A stretch of DNA of 64,000 nucleotides from Gnetum montanum. Lineage: Eukaryota; Streptophyta; Gnetopsida; Gnetales; Gnetaceae. Numbering within the stretch: the first letter of the stretch is position 1; every line of letters begins with the position of its first letter. The DNA is taken from contig MNCI01025555.1 in assembly GCA_015680685.1 (NCBI GenBank), positions 229,113-293,112 on the forward strand, given 5' to 3'. The notes under the pieces are model-generated. The model did no database searches. It was not told where the DNA came from and saw only the letters and a program-made list of their open reading frames with translations. The translations under genes were made by a program, and so were the position numbers. Below, in pieces: positions 23,218 through 35,560 of the stretch.

Positions 23218-25524
23218 TGTTAGGTATTTTGAGCTTGGTTGTAGATTTGGCTTTGTAAGTGAAGCTTCCTTTCAAATGGATTTAAGCTTTTAGTTATTCT
23301 TTCATAGAAAAGCCTCTATTTGCCCAAGTTATTTGTGCCACATCAACACATAGAACTAGCTAGTAAAACCATTTTTCAATTATACAATAGCTTATTCTTT
23401 TTATGGCTTCTTCTCTTTACCATGTAAGCTTTTAGAAGAGGCATCACACTTTAGAACCAACTTTTTGTTCTATAGAGCTCACCCAAAATGGTTGTACTAG
23501 GTCAACATCACTTATATCTAATATTTTTTAATCCAACATAGTTTTTAGTTTTAGCTCTAGAACCATTTTTTTCAATTCTACAAAGGCTACTCGATCTTGT
23601 TCTACTACATCAGCTTATTTTTGTATGAATAGGACTTATGGGGACAAGTTAACTGTTTCAAAAAACACATGTACTATTAGTTTTTATCTAACTTAGCATT
23701 GGCTATTAGAACCATGTTTTGGTTTTACAAGAGCTAAGATTTTAGTAACTTCTATTTACCACATTAGCTCTTTCATTTGGTTCTAGTTGCACATTATAAT
23801 CTTGAGGATTTGTTGTGGCCAAGTTTAGCATTTTTAGAGCATGTGCACAAAAAGAATTTTTATCAAGCTCAGCTTGTAGAATTAGCTTGTAGTACAAGTT
23901 CTACAAAGCTTTCCTAAAATGGTTTCTCCATGTTAATGCTTTTCTTCCACATATGCATGCATAGTTAAAATATTATTTTAAAAAAGAACTTTAGAACCAA
24001 AATTTGGTTCCATTAGGCACTCTGCCATATTAGCTTGTAGAGCCAACCTTTAGAGCTAGTTTTTGGTTTTACAAAGCCCACCCAAATAGTTTCCATGTCA
24101 ACACTTTTATTCTACATTTCAAAAAAAAATATTTTTCTTTTAAAAAAAGAGAGAAAATCCATGAGAATTGAAAAGTCGTAGAATCAATTTTTCAATTATA
24201 AGAAAGCTAGATCTTTCACATCAACTCCTTAAGTGAGAATCTTGTGTTAAGAGGAGTTTAGACTTTGTTTCATAACTTACGTTATTACACATTAGTTTCA
24301 AAATTAAATTAGCTGCAATTGACAACACAGGATCTTCCACTTTAGCTATCTTTAGATTTAAAACCAAAAGAGCTAAAAATTTTATTCTAAATCTTGAGTT
24401 TTACTTAAGTGAGATAACACCACATCAACAATTAAAAAAATAGATCCTATATTTGCCATTAAATTAAAGCTATAGGAAAAAGGAGCTTGAATCCTCAAAA
24501 AATTAAAAAGCTTCATTTATATGAAAGGTTAGATTGAAAAGGATCATTATACCACAAAGGTAGTCTATACCTCTATGAGATGAAGTTGAATCTCATTAAT
24601 GAAAAAGACAAGGGTTGTTAGGTGAAGCTTAAAAATTCATTTTCTCTAATACAAGAAAAGCTTGTTATTTTTGCGGGATGTAAAGGAACCTTTAGTGCAA
24701 AAAATGAAATGATAGATTTCTTCCTCCTTTGCTATGATTTTAATGCTTATCTCAAGTTCATACCAAAAGTATTAATGGAGGCTATGATGTAACAAATATA
24801 GCTTCATCTTCTTCTTTAGCTACTTTTCCTAATGAATTTGGAATAATTATAGCTTATTACTCTTCACACTTTTCTAGCATATTAGCAATGACTTGAAGAA
24901 TGATCCTAAATCAACTACAAAAAATGATGGCTATAAATGGAAGCTCTCTAGCTTAGCTCTATAATTAAGATTTTTTTCCTCTTGTGCTTAAACTGGAATT
25001 ACTTGTTTTCTTTTTCTCTTCTTCTTGGTGTTCATTCTCTCTCTCTAACTTTTTGTAAAATATCTATTCTCTTTCTTATAAAAAAACTCTATAATTTTTT
25101 AGTCTCTTCATTGAGATAAGGTAAAACTATTTTAATTTTTCTTTATGTTGAGACAAGGAAATTTATTTTTCTTTGGGCTAGGAAGGAAAATTTTTGTAAT
25201 TTTGAGCTTGGTGGTTGTGCTTAGTCTAGGACTGTAAAGAAAGCCCTTTAATTATTTTTTAGATTAATAAAACTAGTCTGTCCCCTAGAATTTGGAGAGA
25301 GTTTGATGGTGGATGTAAACTAGCCATTCTAATAGATGAACCACCTTGAAAGGTTTGTGTCTATTTATTCCTTCATTTATAGTTGCTTTGCCTATTAGGT
25401 TAAGTTTCCAATTTGAGGCTTTTTACTAGGTCTAATTTTTACAAGCCTCTAGTTTCTCTAATTACTAGGTTAAGTTTTGTGATTTATTACCTTTGTATAT
25501 CATTGTGTACACTACTAAGTTACA
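23218..25524 (+). repeat. 3' LTR of the Sirevirus-like Copia
   Basis: About 2.3 kb starting TGTTAGGTATTTTGAGC, with the right end uncertain (TTACA at 25524 proposed). From about 23340 to 24240 it holds several degenerate copies of a unit of the form AGAACCA...TTTTTGGTTC TACAA...GCTCACCC...ATGTCAACA. Each copy contains an inverted repeat, the kind of array known in soybean SIRE1 LTRs. TATAAATG at 24932-24939 is the likely core promoter. The U5 side has GGTGGATGTAAACTAGCC and GAACCACC (about 25309-25350), like Sirevirus LTR ends. Confidence 0.6.
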
Positions 25525-25547
25525 TATCTCATAGTAGAACAAATTCT

Positions 25548-26400
25548 TGTTGATGCATAAATATGGTTCACATGGTAACACCCTCAAAAAACTCATTTTA
25601 AGAGATTATTGCCTAGGGTGCCTCTCACATGGGTATGGAAACTTAAGAATAGTCTCAACGAGTAAGTGCAACGTCGTGTTTTAACAGACAAAAACTGTTA
25701 TAGGGAAACGTAGTGTTTTAACAGACAAAAACGATTATACTTAATAATGCTGATAATTTTAAAGAGCTGAGTTTTGAAATTAAACTTTGTGTTTGAACAA
25801 TAACAGTAATAGATTCTAAAGCAGGGAATAAAATAGCTAGAATTCAAAGAAAATAGCATTAAAATGAAATAACAAACATTCTATAACTAAAATAAAGACT
25901 ATATTATTAAATATTTACTTGAAACTGACTTCTAGTGAAGTTTCAGAACCATATAAAACCTAGTTTAAAATGAAAATCTGGATTTGCAATTTAGTTTGAA
26001 ATAACAACAAAAGTTTATAATTTAGAAAGAACAAGGGAAACTAAACAAGAAAGGACATAACACTTAGCTCGTTATAGAGCCTTGAATATTCGCTACTAGC
26101 TTTCAAGTCTGCTAGAGCAGTTTTCTAGCTTGCACCTCTAGTTGATAAACCCACTCCAACAAATTCTTGTGTTGTGACTACTAGATCGTGGTAAGCCAAT
26201 AAAAGAACTACTTATTCAAGTATAACCCATAGCTTAGTCTTCTTCAACTTGAAGGGACCTAAACTCATCTAAGAGAATGAAAGGAATAGGTAGGGTGTCA
26301 CTAAATGGGATTATGTTTTTTGTGGTTTTAGGTAGAGAAAATTGCAAAGATTTTCTCTCCTTTTCCCTTGTGGAACCCCCTTGTTCAGATTGTGTAGAAG
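25548..26400 (-). repeat. LTR-B1: LTR-like block at the left end of composite region B
   Basis: The block begins TGTTGATGCATAAATATGG on the + strand, i.e. ends CATCAACA on the minus strand. Its first 130 bp are the reverse complement of the 3' end of the element A LTR (GCCTCTCACATGGGTATGG). From about 25800 it matches 47510-48156 (LTR-B2). A piece at 25680-25740 with two copies of GTGTTTTAACAGACAAAAAC is absent from LTR-B2. It is either the left LTR of element B or a solo LTR. Confidence 0.7.
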
Positions 26401-26705
26401 GTTTTATGAGTTTTGATTTTCTCTTCCCTTTCTCTATTGCTACCTCACCTTCCACTGATTTCCCTCTTGTTGAAACCTACACACCAAACCACGAATGTGA
26501 AAGCCATAGCACCAAGAAAAAAAAAAAGAGAATACTAAACATTTCATTAGCATGCACTGCCTATAAGAGTATGTAACCACCCCTACAAGGACTGCAATGT
26601 TGAAAATTTAATAAATACTCAATAAAATCAAGTCTATAAACAGGAGAAGCAACCTAGTTCTTTCATTACCTCAATAATTAACAGACTAACAAAACAAATA
26701 AAACA
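26401..26705. other. Junction between LTR-B1 and the GH9 fragment
   Basis: Similarity to LTR-B2 fades here. No gene or repeat was recognised. Confidence 0.35.
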
Positions 26706-27640
26706 TTAGAATCCTTGTTGTTTGGCATCACCGAGCAGTGAGAATAAAATGGGACAAAACAAAAGACAATAAACAAAAGTCCCTGCACAACCATCACCCG
26801 AGGTCAATGCGGGTCCCAGAATGAGGCCACATAGGCACAAAAATTTAACATTCCAGGTTAATTCTGTCACGACCCACCCTGAACCACCCAGAGTGTCGGC
26901 ATTATCTATATTTGATAAATTTCTCATTACCAGTTGCCTCATATATCCATGAAGCTGCCCGTAGCAACTCATCACCGTATCTACTCATCGAGGCATAGTA
27001 ATTCTCAACTACACTAATGTATTTGCCTCTGTACTTATCAGCGAACTGAAATAGATGCATTGCATCTTCATGCGGGAAATATAAATATGAAGGGTTGGAG
27101 GCTCTGAATGCTATGGAGGACGCAAACTATGAATGGTTGGAGTCTCTGAATGCTATGGAGGATGCTGCCATTGCAGCAGGAGTTTCTCCTGTAAGATCAG
27201 GGCCAGGACAAGCAACATGAATCTTGTAAGCCTACCTTGTCCTCAGGCCTTTGCCAACAGTAGTGATCTGTGTCTCTATCTCCAACCTTTCCTCCCCAAA
27301 ACTTCAGGCAGAGGATGGGCCTTGAAAAAGTAATTAGTGCCCCATTTGATGGCTTCAATGTGTAGCCAAACTGCCCTGCTGCAGCAAGCTGCACTCGATA
27401 CTCAATCACACTCCATGCCAGCATTATGATGGTGAATGCCATTAACAACCCAAACTTCACAAGATCTCTTGCATCATAGTGCCCTCCCACGAGGTTCACT
27501 CCTTGCAGGGTCCTGTTTGGTTAGTCCAATATGAACCCTCCATGACATTCTCTGAGTGGAAGGCAACCTTCCAAACCTCAGAGCTTCCAGAAACAGCAAG
27601 CCTGTGCTCAAGGCATCTCCACAGCTGAGCCTGACAAGGC
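26706..27640 (-). pseudogene. GH9 endo-beta-1,4-glucanase pseudogene, intronless fragment
   Basis: Glycosyl hydrolase family 9 enzymes cut beta-1,4-glucans in plant cell walls. The minus strand keeps family motifs in order: GDALSTGLLFLEALRFGRLP and TQRMSWRVHIGLTK (27640-27500), GVNLVGGHYDARDLVKFG and AFTIIMLAWSVIEY (27505-27400), VGDRDTDHYCWQRPED (27285-27240), PDLTGETPAAMAASSIAF (27215-27150), FADKYRGKYIS and GDELLRAASWIYEATGNEKF (27050-26920), and TLGGSGWVVTELTWNVKF (26900-26840). The Asp of the conserved DAGD motif that follows GGYY is kept as DARD. There is no intron where one would be expected in a genomic copy. At least two frameshifts, a small tandem duplication (27080-27170) and loss of the C-terminal half make it dead. 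It adjoins the NIP fragment on the same strand. Confidence 0.85.
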
Positions 27641-27642
27641 CA

Positions 27643-28218
27643 CTATTGCTGTGCACAGCGAAGCCCCAATCTCTGAACCATGGCAGCCTGTGTTGGTGCT
27701 AATAGGTACAGCCATATACCCCTGTAAACATTTCCTACAATTGTAGGCCCTAGTGACCTCGCAGGATTCATGGATGCTCCTGTTACCAGCCCGTATATCA
27801 GAACGTCAAGGATAATGGTTGAATTGATTGCAAACCTGCCAATTCACTAATTACTCTGGTATCGGTGGCCACAAACATGTCACGCAGCAGGAAGGTTGAC
27901 ACAATTGCTGCAGCAAATTGAACCACCACGTAAATTAGAAGATGAAAAAATAGGAAATCTGCAGGTGGCAGCAAAGGCTACGGTAACTGTAGGGTTAAGA
28001 TGAGCTCCAGAGACGTGAACGATGATGACCATGGCAGTCACTCCCGATTCCTCTCCATGACCAAAACTGCTGTCAGATTCTGCATTTATCTTATTTGATG
28101 CACAGTCTATGAAAATCAGAAAGAACGTCCCAATAAATTCTGCCAGCGCCTTCTGAGCAAAGCAAATGGTCATGATGCTGCATTCATGACATGAAGAGGA
28201 ATTGCGTCCTTCCTCCAT
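27643..28218 (-). pseudogene. NIP-type aquaporin pseudogene, intronless
   Basis: NIPs are plant plasma-membrane channels for water, glycerol or metalloids. The minus strand begins MEEGRNSSS at 28218 and keeps the first transmembrane helix KALAEFIGTFFLIFIDCAS and the first pore loop VSGAHLNPTVTVAFAA, where the NPA box is NPT. In a shifted frame it keeps YVVVQFAAAIVSTFLLRDMF. VATDTRVISELAG follows after loss of about 45 residues covering helix 4 and loop C. The second pore loop GLVTGASMNPARSLGPTIVG has an intact NPA box, and GIWLYLLAP ends the match. VATDTR and the second pore loop place it in the NIP subfamily. Plant NIP genes usually have several introns and none is visible, so it looks like a retrocopy. 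Deletions and frameshifts make it a pseudogene. Confidence 0.85.
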
Positions 28219-28924
28219 TGCAGCTGGGGTGTGTTACCACGTGACAGGCCGGCAATGGAACCGGCTATCTTACGTATTTACGGCGATTGCAGCTAACCGT
28301 TAATCACATCTCTGAGCCAGGTGTTCAGAAACCAGAGCTGCTGCTTCATCGATGGTCATCATGCCAAGAATGGCGAGGAAGGTTAGGGAAAGATTCTGGA
28401 TACAACGAGCTCATCGACTTTCGCAAACAGAGAAGGTGGTGACGGTAACTGCATAAGACTTTAAAGCCATGCAATACCGTTTGACTCCATTTTTGTTGGC
28501 AACTGCTGTCCCGGATCAAGGTGATTGCAATGGGAATCTTGGTCAAGAGTGAGACACAGGAAAAGGATTTCCCGTAGACTTTTCATCATTGGAATAAGGA
28601 ACTTTCCCACGTGTGAGTCAAAGATTTCGGGTTGCTAATTTAACCGTTCTTACTCACAGTTTGCATGGCTCTTACTAAGAGGGAAAACGACATTGCAGGG
28701 CGTCAGAAGCGGACTTGAGTTCTTACAATTGTGGCGGACGTATTTTTAGGAGATTCTAAACCCCAAAAAGTACCTTAATGGCAATTGCATAGTTGGCAGC
28801 AACTGCACTACTACCAATGGTTCAATGGTTGGTATTTTTGGAACACTAGTATTTTAATCACTTGAAATTTGAGTGGGGGTGAGGGGAATGATTTACATAA
28901 ATTTTGCAAATATGAGTCATCAAC
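28219..28924. other. Upstream region of the NIP fragment, relatively GC-rich
   Basis: This stretch is richer in G+C than its surroundings, at least to about 28750. It holds two CACGTG G-box palindromes (about 28239 and 28608) and TTGACT (W-box core) on the minus strand at about 28616. It may be former promoter or 5' untranslated DNA of the NIP copy. No protein was recognised. The last 60 bp (TTACATAAATTTTGCAAAT) match the sequence left of the second DRB copy (48160-48180). Confidence 0.35.
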
Positions 28925-29334
28925 TCTTACAGAAAGTGGATATACAGGGATCTGAATTCAGATGAGGGAGGTCCCTTCTAATAGAGTAAAACAACTCAAT
29001 CTTCTTATGCAGATGCAGAAAACCAAAACCAATAATAGCAACCTTTATTGTATTTCTCCAAAATCATAGACATTAAACTCTCAACTCTTGTGTATATGAC
29101 CGATCTCACGATAGACTTAAATAGCCACATCTAGTGTTACAAAATTGGAAACATCTAAAATTAATTGAGATAGATCTTCACAACACATTTAGTAGTCTTA
29201 TCTCATCTTTAGGGAAAATTCTAAAACTATCGGACGATAGAAATTAAAAGTGTAACTCATGAATAATAAACTACTACTTCATTGTTGTTATTTGCCACTT
29301 CATAGTTGTTTTATCATGATAACCATGGCCAACA
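28925..29334 (-). repeat. Copia-M 3' LTR
   Basis: The 410-bp LTR ends GGCCAACA on the + strand (TGTTGGCC start on the minus strand). Next to it at 29335-29350 is the minus-strand polypurine tract CCAAGTGGGAGAT. Its terminal G is mutated (TCTTACAG instead of TGTTACAG). Confidence 0.9.
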
Positions 29335-30283
29335 ATCTCCCACTTGGAGATTTTGATTGAGGATCAATCATATCTCCACACCATCCTTTCTACCTTGCCA
29401 TTCTATGTTGCTTATGCTTTTGCTAGGCCATACAAGGATCTACTCTAGCTAAACTTGTCCATGTTAATTGGCTTGGTCAAAACATCTACAAGATTATCCT
29501 TGGTGTGTATCTTCTACATATCTACACTTCCATCTTCTACTACATTACGGACAAAGTGAAATTGTACTCCTATGTGTTTTGTCCTTGAATGAAAGGCTAG
29601 ATTCCTTGTAATATGCAAGGTGCTTTGACTATCACAAAACAGAGGAATCTTCTCTTGTTTGTGTCCAAGCTCCTCCAATAACCTTTGAGTCCAAATTGTT
29701 TCCTTTCAAGCTTATGTAGCTGCCATGTATTCTACTTCTATTGTAGATAACGCTACTACTATTTGCAATCTTGATACCCAGCTTATAGATCCTCTTGCAA
29801 GTGTAAACACATATCCTGTAGTAGATTTCCTTTTATTTGGATCACTTGCAAAATCTGAATCCACATAACCTTTAATAGTAAATTTCAATCCTCCATAACA
29901 TAATGCAACATTTGAGGTACCCTTAATGTATCTCAAGATTCTCTTAATAGTACTCCAATGCTCTTGTCCAGGATTTTCCATGTACTAACTGACCGCTCCT
30001 ACTGCTTATGCAATGTCTAGTCTTATACAAATCATAGCAAATATTAGGCTTCCAATTGCTAATGCATACAGTACTCGAGACATCTCATTCCTCTCTACTT
30101 CATTGCTAGGACACATTTGGGAGGATAATTTGAAATTAATTGGAAGTGGGGTAGAAATTGGCTTATAGTCTTGCATGTTGAAGTGTCACAAAATCTTCCC
30201 TAAGTAGTTTTTCTGAGAAAGTCAAATATTCTTGTTATTTCTGTCTCAATGAATTTGCATCCCTAGAATCTTGTTTGCTAGTC
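29335..30283 (-). pseudogene. Copia-M end of RT and RNase H, broken
   Basis: The minus-strand reading carries ENPGQEHWSTIKRILRYIKG, GYVDSDFASDPNKRKSTTGY and STIEVEYMAAT, the typical Copia RNase H start with the catalytic Asp of DSDFA. Then, after stops, SRTKHIGVQFHFVR and the LVDVLTKP terminal motif. The frame is continuous with the RT part on the other side of the nested element, at 38914. Confidence 0.8.
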
Positions 30284-30288
30284 CCAAG

Positions 30289-31252
30289 TGATGAGAGCGG
30301 TTACTCTAGCAGTTTATTCTATTTATTAGAGCAATTACTCTAGCAGGTTATTCTAATTATTATTGTAGCAGTTTTTCTAATTATTAGAGTGGTAATTTTT
30401 CTAATTATTAGAGTGGCAATTTTTTTAATTATTAGAGTGGCAGTTTCTCTAATTATTAGAGTGGTAGTTTTTTGATTATCAGAGTAGTTGCTTCCAAGCC
30501 TATAAATACAATGCACAGGCGCACAATTTAGAAGACGTCATAGGGAAGTCTTTCAAGAAATTCTTTCAAGGGAAGTCTTTTAGGAGTTAAGTAGCAAAAC
30601 TTTTGTAGTTAGAGTATTTTTTAAGTGCCCATAGCAGGAGGTCTAAGTGTGGACGGATCTTTATTTGAGCATTGTGTACCTAAGCACACCTTGTGTATAG
30701 CAATAAAGACAAGCTCTTTGATTCATCCTTGTAGCACTTGAGATTTGTTTTCTTCCTCATTTATTTTATTTTATTTTCTTCTGCATTTATTTTATTTTAT
30801 TTTATGCATATTTCTGTTATTAGCACACACAGTACAATCACTTCGAGCATGTGCATAACACTTGGTAACACAGTAACAATTAGGGTTTGGTAATTCCAGT
30901 AGTGTTGCGCTGGTTCAGGATGTGTACAGCAAGTGAGAATGGATACTAGTGTTAGGATTAGTTAAAGCTTAGTTAATTAGTAGTTAAGCTAAATTAGTCA
31001 CTTAGTTACCTCTCTCTCTTCTCCCTTATTAGCAGTAGGACATAAAAACATAAAAGCTATAAAAATCATATGCCTCAATCTTACTTAACCATATAATCGT
31101 GACATACAAGTAAGTTTGGAAAGACAATGATTAACCAACCCGTCCTTGTTCCACAAGGGTACATAAGCACTTAGTCCTTGGAATTTGATCGGATTGTGTG
31201 TGAAATGCTTGTATTTGTATGGTTGAGCATAGGGGTACCTCACCACTCATCA
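30289..31252 (+). repeat. 5' LTR of the 30289-38908 element
   Basis: The LTR runs TGATGAGAGC...CACTCATCA. Its U3 starts with degenerate tandem copies of a unit like TTCTAATTATTAGAGTGGCAG (30289-30480), not the GATATC array of its relatives. TATAAATA is at 30501-30508 and AATAAA at 30702-30707. Confidence 0.9.
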
Positions 31253-31272
31253 TTGGCACCGTTGTCGGGGAC
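31253..31272 (+). other. Primer-binding site of the 30289-38908 element
   Basis: TTGGCACCGTTGTCGGGGAC immediately follows the LTR, as in the 4129-12804 element on the other strand. Confidence 0.8.
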
Positions 31273-31390
31273 TTAGTTGGTTGTCTACTAATTAGAACTT
31301 AGGAAATCATTCACATTGTTGGAACAAACCCTTAGGGTTGATTGAGAAAATAATAAACAAGAGTACATTGCACACTAAATAGACAAATAT

Positions 31391-33194
31391 GTCTCCTTTT
31401 TCATACGAAAGCGCCTTAACACCTAGGTCCGAAATAGGAAATACTCGACAGCGTAATACACATGATGTATATCTGCCAATCCCTCAATAAGTTCAAGTGG
31501 TATATATTCATCCTTATGAGTATATAAGAGACTTCACCTTTATCTTCCATCAAGGCAAACAACTGCATTGGTGAGACTTAGAAGGTAACATAATGTTACC
31601 TCCCAATCACTTAGTCCTGAGCATGCTTCTTCGTGCTCTCACACAAATTGGCATGCTGCACTTACATGCAGAATACATTATGCAAGACCATGACTCGAGA
31701 AAATACTATCCCAAAAAGGCATAAAATCAAAGGGACTTTCAACAAAAGAGACATAATAAGTCTTTGAAGGATAAGTGGTCCCAAGATGCCCCACACATCT
31801 TAAGTGAAAATGAGGCTGGTGAAACTACCTCAGATAGTCACCCACACAATGATTTTCCTTTTCTTGACTTTGGCCAAGGGGTTGTGTATCAAAACCTTCA
31901 TTCCACTATTCATAACCTAGGTTTTGATACCCATGGGCACAAAGGATCTGAAAAAGGAACACGAACTCAAGATAAAGGTGGACATTTTGATTGTAATCGT
32001 GATCGAGGCTAAGATCACAAAAGAGAAGGTAGCAGACACCGTCATGGTGACAGTTCCCCTTCTTCTTCACCTTCATTATCTCCTTCATCCTCTCCTTCAG
32101 TATCTAGATGTAATCATAAGGAGAAAGATCATGGGGATAAAGGTAGGCAAAGTGGAAGTCATAGATGAAACATCCAAGAAAAGGGATGAGGGTACTCTAG
32201 AGAGTCATGACATAGAAAAAGGAAGAGTAGGGAACAACATAGGCATCATAGACGCCATGGAAGAGATGATCATAATGAACCCCTACTCGCTACTCGAAGT
32301 ATGTTAGACATAACTGAGGTTGTTAGAATTCCAACAAGGCACTAGAAAGATAGTAGGATCAAGAGATTAGATATGAATAATATCCCATGATTTGAACTTG
32401 GATACAATGCTGATCTTCAGAATCATTTACAAGCATTCCATGATGCGTGTGCCTTATAGAACATAGAGAATGAATGGAAAAAACTTAAGTTGTTCTTGTG
32501 GACAATAGTTAAAGAAGTGGAAAGCTAGTATTGGTCCTTAGAACCAGAATCTATTCATAGATGGAGTACTATGTTAGAATTATTCAACAATAAGTACCAA
32601 ATGTACTCCCGAGTGTCTGACTTGTGAAAGCAAATCCAAGGCTAGAAACAAGGAGGATATGAATCCTTGGATGTTATCATGAGCTGATACTATGCACTAT
32701 TACATCATTTTACTAGCCATGATTATTCACAAAGAGATCAAATGCACCATCTCGTGGATGGGCTTAAGTGTGAAACGAGAACAACCCTTGGGACTTATGC
32801 CCAAGGGAGACTATTCAAGCTTAGGTCCCATCAAATTCAAAGACTATTGGAGCAAGTTGCTAAGGAAGAAGATGAGCTACAAAAGAGAGAAAGTGTGGAA
32901 GAGTATAATCGAGATCCTTTCCTTTGGAAGAGTAGAGTAAGATTTTGTGAGGATGAAGAAGAGTCACCACTCGAAGACATGGTGAATAGAAATACTTTGC
33001 TTATCCAAAAGTTGACATCAAAAGTATCGGCAAAGGTAGACCAAATGTGGAATTCCATAGATAATAGATTTCAATTTGTTCTTAAAATAGTAGAGAAGTC
33101 TAGAGAGCAAGGCAGTGATCGTGAAAAAAGAAAAAAGAAAGAGGCTGAACATGTATGCAACAAGGGTAAGGGCAAAGTTGCCATTATTAAATAG
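31391..33194 (+). pseudogene. Gypsy-G gag of the 30289-38908 element, broken
   Basis: The start codon at 31391 opens MSPFSYESALTPRSEIGN, soon stopped. Shorter frames cover a charged Arg/Asp/His-rich stretch (31760-32300). The capsid core at 32370-32750 reads LDMNNIP, NHLQAFHDAC, WKKLKLFLW and RWSTMLELFNNKYQ. The best-kept piece is 32742-33194 (HHLVDGLKCETRTTLGTYAQ to KKKEAEHVCNKGKGKVAIIK). It aligns with the gag at 10790-11616, showing a shared family. Confidence 0.75.
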
Positions 33195-33842
33195 GTTGTG
33201 GATTTGGAAACAGACAATGATAATGGATGTGAGATATGTCAATATGACCATCCTAAGGAATGTTGCCTTCTAATCTCACATGTGTGAGAGTCTGGGTTGT
33301 ATGCACTCAACCCACGATTAAACAAAAAGCAAATGCCCCAAAGGTTACTTTATCCTTAAGGTAACCCAAGGTAGTTCCACCAACCCTTAACATATTATCC
33401 AAGTGGAACTCCATCACAACTAATTGAGCAATATCAATAGTGGTAGCATCCACAATCATGGGGAATGCCACCACCAAGGCAACAGTATCCTTACCGGTAA
33501 CTTGACTCATATGGATATTACTTATAGCAGCCAATCTCCCCACATGACTCTACTTGTCACGTCACTTCTCAACCTCACTACCAAGCCTACGAATATTATG
33601 GGACTTCCTCTTCTAGGGGTGATATTCCCCAAGCATATCATCTTTCTCATCCAACTGTATCTCCTCCACCAATAGCTCCACTACCACCGACTCCTACGAT
33701 GCAAGGTGAAATCCCTACCCAACCACAACAACATAATGCCATAAGGGTTGTTAACTCTCAACCTACTGTTGGTTCCAACAACCACATGAAGAAAAGACCT
33801 TCCTTTAGAACCAACAAACCAACCAAGCCTTTGTAATCACAA

Positions 33843-34300
33843 GTGGCTAATTCCTTAGATGCCTTAATATCAATCAAAACTTTGGAGCCTCCTTCAACTC
33901 AACCACCGCACTCAACATATATGGTCATGCTAACACATGTTGTCACCGATTGGATCAAAGCTGGACACCTTCCTAGGAAATTCTCTAATCCTGGGAGTCC
34001 TCTGACATACTTACAAATTGCTAGAAATGCACTGTGCAAGGCTCTTTTGGATTCAAGTTCCGGTGTCAACTTGATTTCTCAAGAAATGTAGAAGGCTTGG
34101 AACCTGCCTCCATTGAAAAAGAGCAACACTTGTCTAGATTTGGCTAACCAATCCATCACTATCCCATTGGGACTAGTGGCAGACATTGTTACTATTGTTT
34201 GTGGGTGGTCGTACCCAACTGACTTCCTAGTGATTTAGGTAAACAATGGTAAGGGGGACTTCTCAATCATAATGGGAATCCACGATCGATGCATGCCTAG
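33843..34300 (+). pseudogene. Gypsy-G protease remnant
   Basis: CKALLDSSSGVNLISQEM (about 34035-34090) corresponds to the retropepsin loop ALLDTGSSANLL with the catalytic glycine lost. CLDLANQSITIPLGLVADI and SYPTDFLVI follow as in Athila-like proteases. Stops break the frame. Confidence 0.6.
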
Positions 34301-34706
34301 GAATCCACGATCTTTCCCTAGAAATATCAAAGAAAATACATTTGGAAAGATCAAGAAGAAGAAATTTTTGTGCATCGCATACAGTGACACAGGGTGTAAT
34401 TGCATGCAGAGGTCATGGTTTGTGGAAAGTTTAACATTGCCTGCATGCAATTAGTGTTCACAAATGATTAACATAAAAAGATGCCTATATGTAGCATCCA
34501 CACAACAGGAAGGTACCCAGTGGTTGATAGCTGATCAAGAAAGCAATTCACTTAAATGCATGGAACCAACTGAGGGTTTGACTTGTGCTTACATCAATAG
34601 CATAGAAACATTAGAGCAAGTCCACAACCAACTTCCAAGTCTTAACCTTGAAAATATCAACTAGGGAAAGTTGGAAATCCCTAAGAAATTTATGTAGGAG
34701 CCCCTC

Positions 34707-35560
34707 GTGTTGAAAGCATTGCTCACTAGTATGGAATACATGTTCCTTAAAAACAAAAAGCTAGTAATTATCAATGCTAAGCTTGCTCCTCAACAGAAAG
34801 AAGAACTACTAAAGGTAATCAATAGATGGTCAAAAGCCTTCACTTGGTCATATCCGAAATTAACTGGAATAGATCCTAGGATATGCCAACATAGGATTTA
34901 CACCGATCCCTCCATGAAGCCTCGAAGACAACCGCAGAGGCATTTGAACCCAAAGCTGAAGTAAGTAGTCAAGGAAGAAATTGAACAACTTCTTAATGCT
35001 GGCTTCATATACCCCATTGCTGATACCAAATGGGTTAGCCCCTTAGTTATTGTGCCTAGAAAGGGAGGCAAGTGGAGGATGAACATAGATTTCAGGCTAC
35101 TAAATATGGCAATCCATTGCTATTTGTTGACCAAGTCTTAAACACCATGGTAGGGCATCGCTACTATAGTTTTCTAGATGGATATAGCAGATATAATCAA
35201 ATACAAATAGCCCCAGAAGACCAAGCCATGACTACGTTCACCAGTCCTTGAGGAACGTTTGCATACAAACAGATGCCATTTGGCTTGTACAATGCCCCTG
35301 CAACATTTCAACGACTAGTTCTAAACATCTTCCAATAGTAGATAGGAAATGGTATAGAAGTCTTTATGGATGATTTCTCCACCTATGGAGAAAAATTTGA
35401 TCAAGCCTTGGACTGGTTGGAGCAAGTCTTAAAAAGATGTGTAGAAACAAATTTGAGGTTCAAGTGGTAGAAAATCCATTTGATGGTCCAAGAGGGTGTA
35501 GTACTAGGACACAAACTCTTACACACAAGGATAGACATAACTCCAAGAAAATCAAAGTTA
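34707..35560 (+). pseudogene. Gypsy-G reverse transcriptase, broken
   Basis: Visible RT motifs in order are MKPRRQPQRHLNPKLK (34912-34960), LNAGFIYPIADTKWVSPLVI (34995-35050) and KGGKWRMNIDFRLLN (35060-35105). After a short deletion come YYSFLDGYSRYNQIQIAPED (35160-35220), MPFGLYNAPATFQR (35270-35315) and the catalytic EVFMDDFSTYG (35355-35390). EGVVLGHKL follows (35490-35515). NPKLK and GFIYPIADTKWVSP are typical of the Athila/Tat branch. Stop codons, including one between the RT core and EVFMDDFS, and a deletion show it is inactive. Confidence 0.8.

Noticed and set aside
30289-30480. Regular AT-rich repeats as a CRISPR-like array
   Set aside because: Repeats are degenerate, without unique spacers, and are part of LTR U3 in a plant retroelement; both LTRs have them.
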